This document shows, piece after piece, positions 1 to 13,060 of a stretch of 64,000 nucleotides of DNA. Under the pieces are notes generated by a model, which saw only the letters and a program-made list of their open reading frames with translations, did no database searches and was not told where the DNA came from. This stretch comes from Petrosia ficiformis (Eukaryota; Porifera; Demospongiae; Haplosclerida; Petrosiidae): NCBI GenBank assembly GCA_947044365.1, contig OX345653.1, positions 2,489,501 to 2,553,500 on the forward strand, read 5' to 3'. Both the position numbers and the translations under genes were made by a program. Numbering within the stretch: position 1 is the stretch's first letter; each line of letters begins with the position of its first letter.

Positions 1-658
1 TGTTTACATTGCGTGCATTGCATACATAGTTCAGGAAGTTGGAAGAATGCCCTTAGTCAGTTTATAAAACAGTGACTATTCTTCAAATGGAAAAAGTGTG
101 AGTTTCGAGTTTCACAAATGAGGAAGTCAATGAGGAAAGTGGCCAAAATTAAATGTAGGAGGTTTCACACTTACTCTGCTACTGTAATTGCACGAGGTTA
201 TTATGACATAATGCTAACATCATGGTTACATGAACAGCCCCAAACAGTACGATATTATAACCATGTTTGGTGGTGTTTCAGACACAAGAAAGATTCTTCT
301 TGACAAAAAATTAATTTTCTCCACACAAAAACAAAACAAATCAAGAAAAATGTATCCCTATGATTGCTTTGTGGTGACTATCAATCATTGCTAAGAGCAC
401 TAGCGTCTGTACGTTTCTGTGCATTCTGAATACTGCTGCTATGTACATGTATGTCGCACCAATATACATAGTGGAAAGATTGGTCCTTTCGGCAATGAGA
501 TTTGTTAGAAATAATTGTAATAATAGCTACTGGACTGTAACAAACATGCTGTAGAAATAAAAGCACAGAGCTAACCATCCAGATGCACATATAAGTTGTT
601 AATGCAAAAATATTTGCTAGTGGTAATATCATATCAATCTGTTACTGTCCGTTTTCAG
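1..658. other. Intron/upstream sequence of the channel gene
   Basis: No exon could be supported here. The first recognisable channel exon starts at 659 with a split codon, so at least one earlier exon lies upstream, probably outside the window. Positions 353-435 hold a 5' fragment of the MITE family with terminal CCCTATGATTGCTTT. Confidence 0.5.
353..435 (+). repeat. MITE family A, 5' fragment
   Basis: Begins ATCCCTATGATTGCTTT followed by GTGGTGACTATCA, the same 5' end seen in the full copy at 53383. The matching 3' end is not found downstream, so the copy is truncated. It sits just upstream of the first visible channel exon. Confidence 0.65.
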
Positions 659-3600
659 TGACACGTTTAAGAAATGGGTATCTCATCAAGAATCTTTGAA
701 GACATGTTGTCCTAAAAAGTGGAGGAAAAGAAAGACGTCATTCTCAACACCTGATCAGTATTTTGGTATTGATCCATTAAGCTTCCAATCAGTTTATCGT
801 GTCTTCTTTGTTGTGTTTTCTATTGCTGCTCTTGGACTAAGTGGATACTTTTATTGTCTTTGTTTAATTTATATATTTCTCAATAGTGATATCGTACAGT
901 ATATTTCAACTGCTCTCCAAAGAAGTGGTAAGTACCTCTTTCAAAATTGTTCTCCTATATGATGTGTTTTTTGGTTTCTGTTCACTGATGTGTACCTTTA
1001 GTTAATGCTGTTTTCTATTTCACTTTGCTAGCTGTGTTTCCCAATATCACCTATTTATATAATGTGTGTATGTTTGTGTTAAGCAAGTATGTAGTTATAA
1101 AACTATACTGTGCTCTTTAAAGTTAACTTGTAAATATGATGTATTTATTATTCATACAATTATGTCATACAGCTAAACAACTGATTTATGTTGCACTTAT
1201 TGGACTTGCTGTGATTCTGATATTTGCTGTGATTGCATTTGCATTCCTACATGATTATATGGATGATAATGAAAACCTGTTTTGTAGCACACTGTTTGAA
1301 TGTTTTATAACAGTTTCTCGTGAGGGTTTACTAAACACTATTGGCATAGTAAGTATCACTATTACTTTAATATATCATAATACAACCAGATATAATATTA
1401 CAGAGACAAAGTATACATATGATTGCTTTGTGGTGTCATGATTCAGTAGTCATGGGTGCCTTTCTAATGAAAATGAATGCAGATTTCTCAGGACCCTTGC
1501 CATTGGGGCCAGTAAGCATACATGCAATAAGAATTAGTGCATATATACTTACTGTCCCCTAACGACAAGGGTCGTGCGCAGTCTGCACTTATTTTTTAAA
1601 TAATTGATCTCATTGAAGTTTCACAGATTATGACTATGACTCAGACCCATACAAAAATATATCACCAGTTGCAAATAGAGCTAAAAATAAAGCATAGCTC
1701 CATTATATAATAATTATTAATTATAAGCCAATACCATAGGCATAAAAATTATAAAGACCTGGACACACCTGGGCAATGCCCGGGAGGCACTCTCTTTTTT
1801 TCTTTTTGTTTGATAACTGTTTTTTTTTCTAAGATTGTAGCTGCAGTAGATAAGCTCTTTCATTAATCACAAACCATTCTGTAGTTGCTCAGTTGTAGTC
1901 AAAGCTATAACTATATCATTAGTAGCCTTGTTGGTTGTTCAGATGGTTATGGATTCACATGTGCTAATGCATAGCTACTTTGTATTAGTTGAAGTATAAT
2001 TTAGGGTGCTGCCTAAGCATATTTCATGCTAACAATTTAGTAACTTTACCACTTAAAGTACTAACCAATAAACTGGTTATTTTAGCAATTTAGTTTTTGC
2101 AGTGTAGGAATGCAAGAATTGGAAAATGCATGTGCAAAGCTTAAAATAAATTCTAACACTCAAAAAACATGTTTTCCTTGCAAAAAGCTCTGCAATGCTT
2201 CTTCCTGTTTGGGCCTCGGTTTGTTAAAGATGAAAAGTTTGAGAGAATCTGAGATAGCTCTACAGACACAAGTTGATAAATATCTAGCCTTACTAAGGAG
2301 ATTTGTGAACATCCATCTACTTGCTGTGAGCATCTACTACCAGTAAACATGTACCCCATAAATGGACCGTAGTAATCTAGATGAAGCCATGACTAGGGTT
2401 CAGTTGTCCTTTCCCATGGATGTACTGGGGTAGGAGCAGTATTATTCCTGAGAGTTTGGCAGACAGAACATCTAAGTCCAGACCAGGCCACCATATGTAA
2501 CCTCTGGCAAGACTCTTCATTCGAGATCCACCAGGCTAATCAATATCCCCAAACAATACATCCATCCATCTTGGACAGTTAATTTGTCGTTTCTTTTGTT
2601 TGAATGGCACAAGCTCATCCTTCATAGCAGAGATGGCCAACCATGTTGAATTTATCAGCAAACCTTTGAGAGTGCAGGATCCTTGGAGGTCCAAACTTTA
2701 ATGTTTTGCGTACACAGAAGTAGTTGTTAGATGTTCCATTGCAAGGAGTATATGGCTTTGATCTTGCTCCAAGTAGAGTGTAGTACTTTTTCATCAATGA
2801 GGTGACCCAAATGTTCCACTTGGTGAGAAAACAGCACTTTCTCTTCTTTATATTAGCACCAATGCCACCCAGCTGACTGAATACCCCATCTAGGTTTAGC
2901 TGTTCTTCCGGCTGTAGTTTCAATTACCACAATTTTATCGATATAGGCATAGTAGATCACTAACGCATCTCACGTATTGCGCACACCCTTCAACTAATCA
3001 ATGCAAAGCCTCTGTGTATAACCATGTTGCAAGTGTGATAAGAAGGGATGCATAAGTTAGTGGAGCACTTTGAGAGCCAAACAAAATTTGCTAGGTCTGT
3101 CTACCCTAACACAAATTGATAAAGCACCATGAAACAAGATGGGGATCTGTGTAAGCTACTAGTATGCTCGAAAACTTTCATGAACAGCATGCAGCACTAT
3201 GTATTATCTTACTTGATGATGGATGACAACAGTGTCATAGACTCCAGATGCCTGGAGCCAAATAGTTGTAATACACAATGTATATAGAGTGAACAGTTGT
3301 GATAAAATACATTTATTCCATAAACACCAATCATCGTCTATGTAAGTTACTATAGTTTTGAGTAATAACATTATTTTTGGCAACGAGGATAAAAAATGAC
3401 TACGTTTGATTGACTCTATTAGAAAGTTTGACATGTCAGTCTATGCTCAGAGTCATTGTCAATGAAGTATGACATAGAAACTACAAACAAATGCATTTTG
3501 ATTTTGTTTTATTATTATCAAATACATTTAGCTGCTTGGGCTTTATACTATTGTTTGATTTCTTTTCCAAATGCACGTTGCTGCCATCTTTTATCGTGAT

Positions 3601-6077
3601 AAAGCATGATGAAATTGATTTTGATTGGTCATGCACAGATTTTTGTTTAAGCTGCAGTTTTGTGATGAGAGTCTCCAAACGTTCCCGTCCTGTAACATGG
3701 TATATGACGAGACTAATCAGCCTCCCTAGAACTAAATATTTATTCTTCTTACATTTTAAAGGATCTTGTAGAACTTTAGGAATATATTTCAGCTAGAATA
3801 GCTGTTAGTTCCAGTTTCTATGTAAGCACTTAAGTAAGCAACAACCAGCTTTCATCCTGCTGGCCTGTAGAGTTCAAGCACGCATTCTGTTTTATGAGCC
3901 ACGCCCATTAATTGACCAACCCCCCCTCTGGAATGGCACAAATTCCTCAACTATGTATACAATGCATATGTGATTTTGACACAAGTAATATAGATTCAAC
4001 CCTGTGAAAAGCAATCATAGGGATGTATTATGATAGTTATACCCTGTTCACACATTTGCCTTCAAATCATATCTGCTTCAATGTCGTAATATTATACAGA
4101 TATGTAACCTTTTTCCTGTACATACTATAATGCATTGACATTCATAGGTAGTTTGTATAGATATACTAAGTTACTATCCAAATTAAAACGTTTCTCAATG
4201 TGGCACAAGAAATGTTCTATAATGTTCAAAGATGTCTTACTGTATGACTGATTGATGAAAACTTTGCAATCAAATGTTAATGTGCCGTCAAAGAAACATA
4301 ATAAAATAATACTTCTTTGTCATTGAAGTACTAAATGTCTTTCGTTTTGTAGCCTATTCCTTTTACTAATTTTGCTCAGCAAGAAGCATCATTCATAACA
4401 TACACTTTGAGATCTATTTTTTTGATATTCCATTCTTCATTTTGGTGACACTAATTGGACTCAATATAGTCACTGCTATTCTGATAGACAGGTTTGGTGA
4501 GCTCAGACAAGAAAGGGTAAGTAAATATTATTGGTATGTGCCTCAAAAACTCCTTGGATAATAATCACATTATTTTATTATTATAATTATGTTCTATTAT
4601 AATGTGCTGACCTGCATATGTGTACAATATTTCTGGTATTGCATATTTGTACCAATGCATGGTATAGCCAAGGGTGGCACGGGTTGGGCATAGACACAAT
4701 ATGAATTCTGAGCACAGTATATAGTACACAAGGTTGATGAAGCTTGCACACGATTATAAATTATGTACTGAACCCGTTATAACTCATATTATCAATTAGT
4801 CTCACAAGCCAGACTCCACCCCTTTTTGAGATCAGACAACACCTATATACTAGTTAATACAGACAAGACATTTCCTGATCATGAAACAGATATAGATTGA
4901 GTTTTACTTGGAGATTATAACAGTTTTGGTTATGTATATCGAAGTTGTGAAACTCTGCTTGTGAGGTATTACACACCAGATAGCTTGCTGATAGAGCAAG
5001 TTAAGGTGGTACTAGGGAGTGGGCGGATGCGACTCCAATCAGTTTCAAAATAGAATATTATATAATATGACACTAACCTGGTGTAATAGCAACCTTCATA
5101 TCTTCTGATCATCTTTATATTTGTCTGTAAGCGAGAGTGTTGGAAAAATCTCCATTTTTGCAATCGCAATAAGTACAAAACCAAGAAAGCCACACCCACC
5201 AATCATGGCGTGCACCAAGTACAATGCATTTTGAGAAAACAAATAGAGCCGTTTTCTGAAAATTCATTTTACTTTTATAGTTACAAGAGGCTGAAGAAAG
5301 CTGAATTCTGTAGCTTTTCACTGAAACCATAAAATTTACCTTTCTAGACACTATCAAACTCCGATCTTTCTCAGAGAGCAACTACAGTTACCCCGCCATT
5401 GTTTTGTTTAGGTTTGTTTCTGAAAATAAACTATCAGTGAAAACATTTAGGCCCAATAATTATACCCCTGGGTGGGTGTGGCTTCCAACAAATACAGAAT
5501 GGAACCAGATTGTATGCAGCAAGAAGCTTGCAAGACTAGAAACTGATTGGAGTAGCATCCGCCCACGGAAAAGACTACAACCTTAATAAGAATGTGGTTG
5601 ATTCAATTAGTTTTTACATAGAAAGAGCCAAAAAAACATCTATACCTGAAAAAAACTGTACTACAGCATTCTTTTGGTGCTGTTTTAGTATCCAAGGGAG
5701 TGAATAGCTTGCTGCAAAATTTAAATTAATTGCTTTGTGGGGTGTGGCTGCTTGGAAATATGACTTAGTTATCCACATGGCAAAACAACAACAATATTAA
5801 GCCAGAATCTCAAAATTACAAAATTACTGGGTAGACTGAATACATAACATTGTCTCAAGTGGGTATGAACAATCTATCATTGCAAAACCAGACAATTTAG
5901 GCCCAAAAAGTAGTAATATGTAAAAATATGAACAATGAAGGAGATGCTATGAGACCACCCCTCAAGTTGTAAAAATTAATGAAACATTTCTAGCATACTT
6001 CCATGTGCCAACAGTGTGCAACTATGTTCAAAACTCTGTCTATGTGCAACAAAATTAGTGTTGGACAAGACTTTCAA

Positions 6078-6109
<32 letters not shown>

Positions 6110-9100
6110 AATGATCAATAAGATGTCACAAATATGTGCACTTATAATAACAATGATTATAATTACGCTAACTCAAAAAGAGCAACAAATAAAAGTAACA
6201 GAATTATTATTGTATCCTTTAATTACTTGTTTTCATTCTGTAAATTTTATTAGGATCAACTTAAGTACAAGCAGTTGAAGTCCTGTTTCATATGTGGAAT
6301 TGACAGTAAAAGGTTTGATGAAAAAACTAAGGTGAGTAATTGGTTATATATACATGCAATCACCTGCCATTGCATGTGTTGTAATAAAACACTTAATGTT
6401 TTTAATGTTTTTAATGTAGGTACTGAAGTGGACCCAATAGGTCAAGATTACATAATGAATGAGTGAAGCAAGTGCCTTATGTAATCTCAACCTTGATTGG
6501 CTTCATCCAAGTGCCACATTAAACACTTAATGCACTACAAAAGGGTATAACTATTACTTAGTGCACAGATTGAGGGTATATGCAGTCACACAGTTTAGTG
6601 ATTATATATCTTTATTGCAGAATAATAATTTCTATTCATATCAAGGTCTGCTTAATACAATCTGTGATATTTGTGTAATTGAGCAACAACTTAAATAGTT
6701 AAATAAAGATCTCTTCGTAAAATATAGAAATATATATATATATACAGAGGGAGAAAGGTACTACAGCAACCTAAACTCTGAGAGACCATACAAATGATAA
6801 ACCACAGACATCGACAACTGAGCATGCACATACAAAAACATGAAATGCATAATTATAACTAAATAAACACAATATACTGCACAATCACTCCCCTTATTTT
6901 TAACTTTCAAACACTTTGTATGACATATTGTTAAACAAGATATTATGGAGATAAGTATCTGTATGATTGCTTTGTGATAACCATTATTCATTCCACCCAT
7001 TAATTGGCCAACCCCACAAATCGATGTACCTTCCTTAAATATGTATGCAACACATATACAATACAAGCATACATGTGTATACATAGATGGAACCCATGGG
7101 AAAATAATCATAGGGATAGCCAAAATTTCATTCAAGCAAAGGAAAATGGAAACAAAGGAGATGAATGGAAACATTATTAATTAGTTTTTTTTTACTGTAT
7201 ATTTACAAAATTATAGAAACTAAAAAACATATATAGTACGCAAAGAGCTATTCGCAAATAAAATTCTACTCAAGAACAGTGTAGTTGAAAAAGCTATGGT
7301 GAATAGCTAATGATATTGAAAACTATAATTTCAGCAAGTTTTGTTGCTCCTCTACATTACTTGTTTGTCAGAAGATATGATCCAATAATATGAATCATGA
7401 AGGATATGCAATACATGAATAATCGAGTGAATAATACAGTACTATAATCACTGCAAAAGACCATAAATATTTGAATGTTTAAATAACTAAAAGTATATAC
7501 ACAGTTGGTGAAACATTTATAACCTTAACTTACCTATGGAGTGCCATTGAGGTCAAGATAGTATTTAAAATTTCTGTATTATGTGGTGAATAATATTATA
7601 ATTATACAAGTCAATTCATTATTTTATAAGTACATCAATGTATGTGTCAACCTAATTGTAAATACTGCGGAACTAATTACATTTGGTACCTTTTCATGGT
7701 TCTTTTCCATTAGCAGCACTAGTGATTTTTTCAGCTAGAACATAAGTATCACTGATTGACACACAGTTACGCCACACCCTCTGCCCATTTTAAAATTGCA
7801 TAACTATACCTATGTCTAAGTATAAGTATTTATCAATACTACATGTAATAACCTTCTGGTAGTACAACCACAAAGTATTGATTTGTCTGAACAGGTAAGT
7901 TGATGGCCTGGCCTCAAAACAGTTATTTCAAATTTCTGTTATGTAATGAATGTATAAGTCAACTCATTTATAAATACATTGATGTATGTATAATTACCGC
8001 AAGGTAATTATGTTATGTTGTATATATATATATATATAGTATGGTGGTGATATCATCCAATAGAAACTCCCATTTGTAGTTAGGTACTGTATATAGACCT
8101 CAAAGCAGGTCTATACATGGGTATATACTATATGATAGATCTTTTTTTTTAACAACTGACTACAGTGCAAATAGATGATGAAACAAATATACATAAACTT
8201 CTGATAAAGCGAATACATACATTGAAAAACTGTTATTGCAATAATAATTTAATAACTTAAAATAATAATAATTATAATACCATTACAAGCTGAGTTTTTT
8301 TCTGAGTTTGATTTCCTATGTACCTTCAAACAAGGCTCATCAAAAACAAGAAAATATCTATGTGATTGTTTTGCTATCGTAATATTCATAAGATAACATT
8401 TCGTTCTTTCTGGTCTCGGTAATGGGCGACACCAAATACCAATACCGAAGTACCCAATACTTCGACAGCTTGCCTGAATTCCTGGCATCAAATACTGGTT
8501 CAAGCAGAAATTAAAATTGATACTCCAAATTTTTATTCTATTCTGCCATACCTATTCAATAGAAATTCTTATCACTCTCTTTTTAAATAGAATTGTTTAC
8601 TTAGTATTGTATAGAAAGGAGACCTGAGCACTGCTTGTCATACCCATTACTGACACAACACCTAATATGATGTAACTTCATTAAGGATGCATATATACTG
8701 TATGATACAATATAATTGTTTTATTATAACCCCCATGCAAAGCTGCATGCCATAAAAATTGTAATACAACTTGTCAATGAATAATGTAATAATTGATACA
8801 GGATGGATTCAAGACACATGTGCGAGAAGATCATAACAAATGGAAATATATCTATTACATGATCTATTTGGATCGGAAACTTCGAAAATATATGACTGCT
8901 GCAGAAAAACAAGTGTATGATGCTAATGAAGTGAGTATAGTAACAACATGACCTGGTTGATGTGAGTATAGTAACACCTGACCTGGTTATGGATCCAGGA
9001 AATATACTGAGTAATTTCTATAAAGTCTCAGATACCAAAAAATCAATACTGTATAGCCGGTTTTTTTGCAGACATAAAAAAATTTGGGGTAAGAGTAAAA

Positions 9101-9786
9101 TGTTCCATTAGCAATGTATTTCATGATTCACCCACGCAATTGAATAAATAAATTTCCGCAGAATGTTATTTCCATGTACTTCAATTGACCACAAAATTAA
9201 GCGAAAATAAATTCCTCACAAAAAATACCCGCTATACGGTATTTCATTTGAATACATGACATGCAACATAGAAATTAAAATAGTCAGTCCATCATTTACT
9301 ATAATACATATCTAATTTCTCTTCGCCGTTTTAAATTTACTTCAGATGATTCATAACCATGTGATTATAATTTTTTTCTGAAATTTGAATAGTTCCAGAA
9401 ACCACAGAAACCTACTTGGATCAGCCATTGTGTATGTCCTTTACTTGGTTTCTGAGTCTGATTGATACATACACAATATTATATACATGATGACTGTTTA
9501 GAAATATTATGTCTCACTACAGTGAATATGTATTTTACAATGAAGCTTCACAGTAATATAAAAATGATTATTTCTAGATCTAATCTGAGCTGATGCCTGT
9601 TATCAGCTAAAATTCTTAATTTCATGCTACAATATGTTCTATATCGACAGTATGACTAGAAGTTGTGAATAAAATGTATTGATGATTTTCATCTTCCTCA
9701 TATATCAGATATTCCTACAGAGTGATAATGTGACTGATAGCAGTATAAAGCACTTCCCTAATAAAGCTAAAGTCCTTGAAGACTAA
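659..9786 (+). CDS. IP3/ryanodine receptor-like calcium-release channel, C-terminal exons
   Basis: Probable intracellular Ca2+-release channel of the ER membrane; only the C-terminal pore and tail are in the window. Exons: 659-927, 1173-1348, 4353-4516, 6254-6331, 8802-8930, 9709-9786 (stop TAA). Exon 1 encodes S4/S5-like hydrophobic helices ending in TALQRS. Exon 2 gives S5 (KQLIYVALIGLAVILIF) and the pore loop, exon 3 the S6 helix ending DRFGELRQER. Exons 4-5 encode the family's conserved zinc-binding tail, CFICG then GFKTHVREDHNKW. FGELR recalls ryanodine receptors; LQRSAKQLIY and the short tail recall IP3 receptors, so I do not choose between them. Oddities: the filter reads NTIGI rather than GGGVGD/GGGIGD, so the conserved Asp is absent. 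Exon 3 keeps frame only if the T7 run at 4417-4423 were T8. It is either a young pseudogene, a sequence error or a divergent paralogue. Introns hold several MITEs. Confidence 0.82.
3690..4025 (+). repeat. MITE family A copy (3' part)
   Basis: Shares its internal text with the copies at 39640, 41310 and 50778, including CTTTAGGAATATATTTCAGC, CCACGCCCATTAATTGACC and CTATGTATACAATGC. It ends AAAAGCAATCATAGGGATG, the inverse of the family's 5' end. The 5' terminus is missing. Confidence 0.7.
5019..5566. mobile_element. MITE family B with terminal GTGGGCGGATGC
   Basis: The left end GTGGGCGGATGCGACTCC (5019) is repeated inverted at the right end, where GGAGTAGCATCCGCCCAC closes at 5566; AATCAGTTTC/GAAACTGATT extends both arms. 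Further inside, AAAGCCACACCCACC (about 5187) pairs with GGGTGGGTGTGGCTT (about 5475), so the arms are partly subterminal. No transposase is seen. The element lies in the channel intron between exons 3 and 4. No clear target duplication was identified. Confidence 0.75.
6956..7119 (+). mobile_element. MITE family A, short copy with both ends
   Basis: Starts TATCTGTATGATTGCTTTGTG and ends GGGAAAATAATCATAGGGAT, so both inverted ends are kept while most of the internal sequence (for example the CTTTAGG..TTTCAGC block) is absent. It retains ACCCATTAATTGGCCAACC and ATGTATGCAACACATATAC. It lies in the intron between channel exons 4 and 5. Confidence 0.7.
7120..8801. other. Channel intron, no gene seen
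   Basis: AT-rich intronic sequence between channel exons 4 and 5. It has a (TA)n run near 8020-8036 and the repeat C copy; nothing else was recognised. Confidence 0.5.
8036..8125. repeat. Dispersed repeat C copy
   Basis: GTATGGTGGTGATATCATC..ATAGACC..GGTCTATA resembles sequence at 28286-28370 and 32425-32500, each next to TA-rich simple sequence. It contains the small inverted repeat TATAGACCT/AGGTCTATA. Function unknown. Confidence 0.45.
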
Positions 9787-11098
9787 TTGTTAGGTAAATA
9801 TGTTTAGGCTAAATTTAATAAGTCTGCTACTTTAGCTGTTTCTTACAATATCTTTATTTTACTAATATCTTGTATCTATGTAGAATACACATGGAAATAT
9901 GTTTAGGCTAGGTTTAGTGTGTCTGTTACTTTAAAATTAATTTTTCTTAGTTTCCATCATTATTTTATGATAATTATTTTACTAATATGTAGCTATATAC
10001 ACATGGAAACCATCTTTTTGTAAATAGTGGGATAGGGAATGCATGGACAGGATATGACAAGGTCAAAATTATTAACATTAGTTATGATGTTATCTACAAT
10101 GACAGTAGAAACAATATATTTTTGGATTATTTCAACCATTCGCCTGTAGGGATGGCCAGGAAAAAAATGGTCACCCCAGTTCATTTCCATAGCAAGTGGA
10201 GAGCTGAAATCTCTCCTAATATTATACAGATATGTTAAAATATACATATAACTTTGATAATGAGTATTTCTATGACTAACAATACCTTTTAGATGGACAG
10301 AGATCATTATTAAAATAGAAAACCGGCATTGGATATGCATATTGTCACTGATTTGTCCTTCAGACTCGTGACAATACGCCGGTATCTGTACGATAATAAA
10401 TAACTCTAATGTTGCAGGCTTTTCAAAAAAAAAAAAAACAGGTATCATCATGAAACAATCATGATGAGGAGCTTTGGTAAAACCCAGACCAGTGATGAGC
10501 TGCCATCACCTTGGAAGCGAGAAATTTTAGGGCATAGATAAAGCTCCGTAACTTCCCAGGTTATCATTACAAATAAACTTACCTTATTTGGGATTTAACA
10601 CAGTTCATTTGTACAACTTTTAGCATTACCAAAGCAGAAGAAAACTGTTGTCACTTGGTAACATGTAACTAGTAGTACAATAAAACTTCCGCTCATGTGA
10701 CTTCTGGTACAATACCATGAAATATCAGCATAGTGGCATGATAGTGTGTGATTTCATTGAAAATGTGTGGGATTCATTGTTTCCATGGTAAACATATTAG
10801 ATAATTACCGTATATATCATACAGATACCGGGAAATGTCACAAATTGGAAACGAAGTATTGTCATGAGTCCAAAGGATGAGTGACAATACGCGCATCCAA
10901 CAAAAGATATTTCCCAGTATCTGTACAATAATGTATTTATCTAATGTAATAGACTTTCAAAAAAAAACAATTATCATCATGAATCAATCATGATAAGGAG
11001 CTTCCGGTACATTATTGTACTTCCAGTACGTGATTTGAATGTCTCATTGACAATTGTGGGATTCGTTGTTTTCATGATAAATAATTATAATTACTACG
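9787..11098. other. Intergenic, hairpin-type repeats
   Basis: No gene seen after the channel stop codon. Two related segments, about 10320-10480 and 10820-11010, share GTGACAATACGC, TATCTGTAC.ATAAT, an A-tract and CATGATRAGGAGCTT. The second can fold: AGATACCGGGAAAT pairs with ATTTCCCAGTATCT, and inside that GTATTGTCATGAGTC pairs with a GAGTGACAATAC-type arm. These look like MITE copies; termini were not defined. Confidence 0.5.
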
Positions 11099-11139
11099 AA
11101 ATATACACAGTCAGCAATTTATGCTACTACTTATGTATT

Positions 11140-12290
11140 ATGTTGTCTGAGGTGCCTTAGATATTCCAGGTGCCTGTCTCATGTGCCTGTGGTGACTGAG
11201 ATTTCTGTGGTGTCTGAGATGTCCTTGGTGTCTCTTGTGCCTGTGAAGACAAAGGTGTCTGTGGTGTCCTTGGTGTCCCTAGTGTCTGGGGTGCCCATGG
11301 TGTCTGTGATGTCTGAGGTGCTTGTGTGTCCTTGGCGTCGAGGGTGTCCTTGATGTTGAGGGCGTCCTCGGTGACTGAGGTTTCTGTGGTGTCCTTTGGT
11401 GTCTCTAGTGCCTTAGGTGTCCTTGGTGTCTCATGTGCCTGTGGTGACTGAGGTTTTTGTGGTGTCCCTGGTGTCTGTGATGTCTGAGGTGCCTGTGTGT
11501 CCTTGGCCTCGAGGGTGTCCCTGAGTGTTTCCTGTGCCTGCGGTGACTGAGGTTTCTGTGGTGTCCCAGGTGCCCATGGTGTCTGTGATGTCTGAGGTGC
11601 CTGTGGTGACTGAGGTTTCTGTGGTGTCCTTTGGTGTCTCTGGTGCCTTAGGTGTCCCTGGTGCCTCAGCTACCCGTGGTGCCCATGGTGTCTGTGATGT
11701 CTGAGGTGCCTGTGGTGACTGAGGTTTCTGTGGTGTCCTTTGGTGTCTCTGGTGCCTTAAGTGTCCCTGGTGCCTCAGCTACCCGTGGTGTCCTTGGTGT
11801 CTGTAGTGTCCTTGGTGTCTCGGTGCCTGTGGTGACAGAGGTTTCTGTGGTGTCCCAGGTGCCCATAGTGTCCTTGGTGTCCCTGGTGTCTGAGATGCCT
11901 GTATGTCCTTGGCGTCGAGGGTGTCCTCGATGTTGAGGGTTTCTCTGGTGTCCCTGAGTGTCTCCTGTGCCTGTGGTGACTGAGGTTTCTGTGGTGTCCC
12001 AGGTGCCCATGCATAGTATCCTTGGTGTCCCTGAGTGTCTCCTGTGCCTGTGGTGACTGAGCTGTCTGTGGTGTCCTTTGGTGTCTCTGGTGCCTTAGTG
12101 TCCCTGGTGCCTCAGGTACCCCTGGTGTCTGAGGTGCCCATGGTGTCTGTGATGTCTGAGGTGCCTGTGTGTCCTTGACGTCGAGGGCGTCCTTGGTGTC
12201 TCTTGTACGTACCTATGGTGACTAACTGAGGTTTCTGTGGTGTAGGTGCCTCTGGTGTCTGAGGTGCCTGTTGTACTGTCTTCTTCAGCA
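11140..12290 (+). repeat. Minisatellite array, left arm
   Basis: Irregular tandem array of 6- and 12-base words such as GGTGTC, CTTGGTGTCTGAGGTGCC and TGTGGTGACTGAGGTTTC over about 1.15 kb. Units are in mixed order, giving higher-order blocks. Read on the + strand one frame gives VSEVPVVTEVSVVS-type peptide, but stops and frame shifts break it. At the inner edge the same frame runs into VLSSSASVQEITTK before a stop, so part of the array may once have been translated. It is related, in inverted orientation, to 17870-19557. Confidence 0.85.
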
Positions 12291-13060
12291 AGTGTACAAG
12301 AAATAACAACTAAGGAACCACAATATGTTCATTGGTTTACTAAAGAAATCACTGTACATTAAAAGGGGGGGAGAAATTATAATTATTCAAAATTATAATG
12401 AAGAAAATGCATAACTTATGTACAAGGTTCGCTTAAATATAATTTTACTGTTAGTTCGATACAGTGTTAAAAGTTGTGTATTTAATTCTGCTGGTTACAT
12501 CTCGTAATGTTTTCTTATGAAACACAACATTGTGTGGAAGGATTACCAAAAAATATGGTGTGGTGGAACAATGATTGATGTCTTTGTAAACATTTGTAAT
12601 TATTTCTTCTTCGTGATCAAGAGCGATGTAAACCTGATGGACTAAACTTGACCAAATTGCATAATTTCACTTCTATCTTGAGCAAACTGTTTCCTTGTAA
12701 TTGGTGTTTTCAGTTTCATTCCACTATTGTTTTTGGAAACTTGTGGTCTTACCCCTCAAGGATTCTAACAGTTCATACATCGGCACAGTGCAGTGTATGA
12801 ATGAGAACTGTTACAACACTTGTACCTCAGTTCTCTCAACAACAATAATTATTAAAGAAAATATGAATGCTGTACAATTGGCTCTTCTTGTTCTGATAAG
12901 CAATTCATCTGGAATTATCATCAACCAAGAAACATCCTGATATATTGTGGATGTAATCTGCAAAGCTAGACATGGTATGAATATAGATAATTCAGCTACC
13001 ATATCATTAGCATTTATTATTATAATAATTCATTATTATATCCAGGTCATTCTTATTCAG
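12291..13060 (+). other. Region between left array and transposase remnants
   Basis: A possible short coding piece at about 12745-12830 (VVLPLKDSNSSYIGTVQCMN, then further Cys) resembles zinc-ribbon text of the following transposase-like gene, but there are stops and no supported exon borders. The remainder is AT-rich and featureless. Confidence 0.35.

Noticed and set aside
1417..1560. TATGATTGCTTTGTGGTG at 1419 as another MITE A copy
   Set aside because: Only the first 18 bases match, and the rest diverges; at most a tiny 5' fragment.
2110..2346. 78-residue Cys-containing open frame in a channel intron, tested as the missing pore exon
   Set aside because: Frame and content do not fit the pore; the exon 2 to exon 3 join is already in phase.
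4380..4516. Alternative acceptor at 4379 for channel exon 3
   Set aside because: It gives an open frame but is out of phase with exon 2, while the 4353 start is in phase and supplies the missing loop before S6, needing only one base in a T run.
11650..12310. Several long open frames in different phases of the left minisatellite, on both strands
   Set aside because: The repeat lacks stop codons in several frames by composition, so the frames are predictable by-products.
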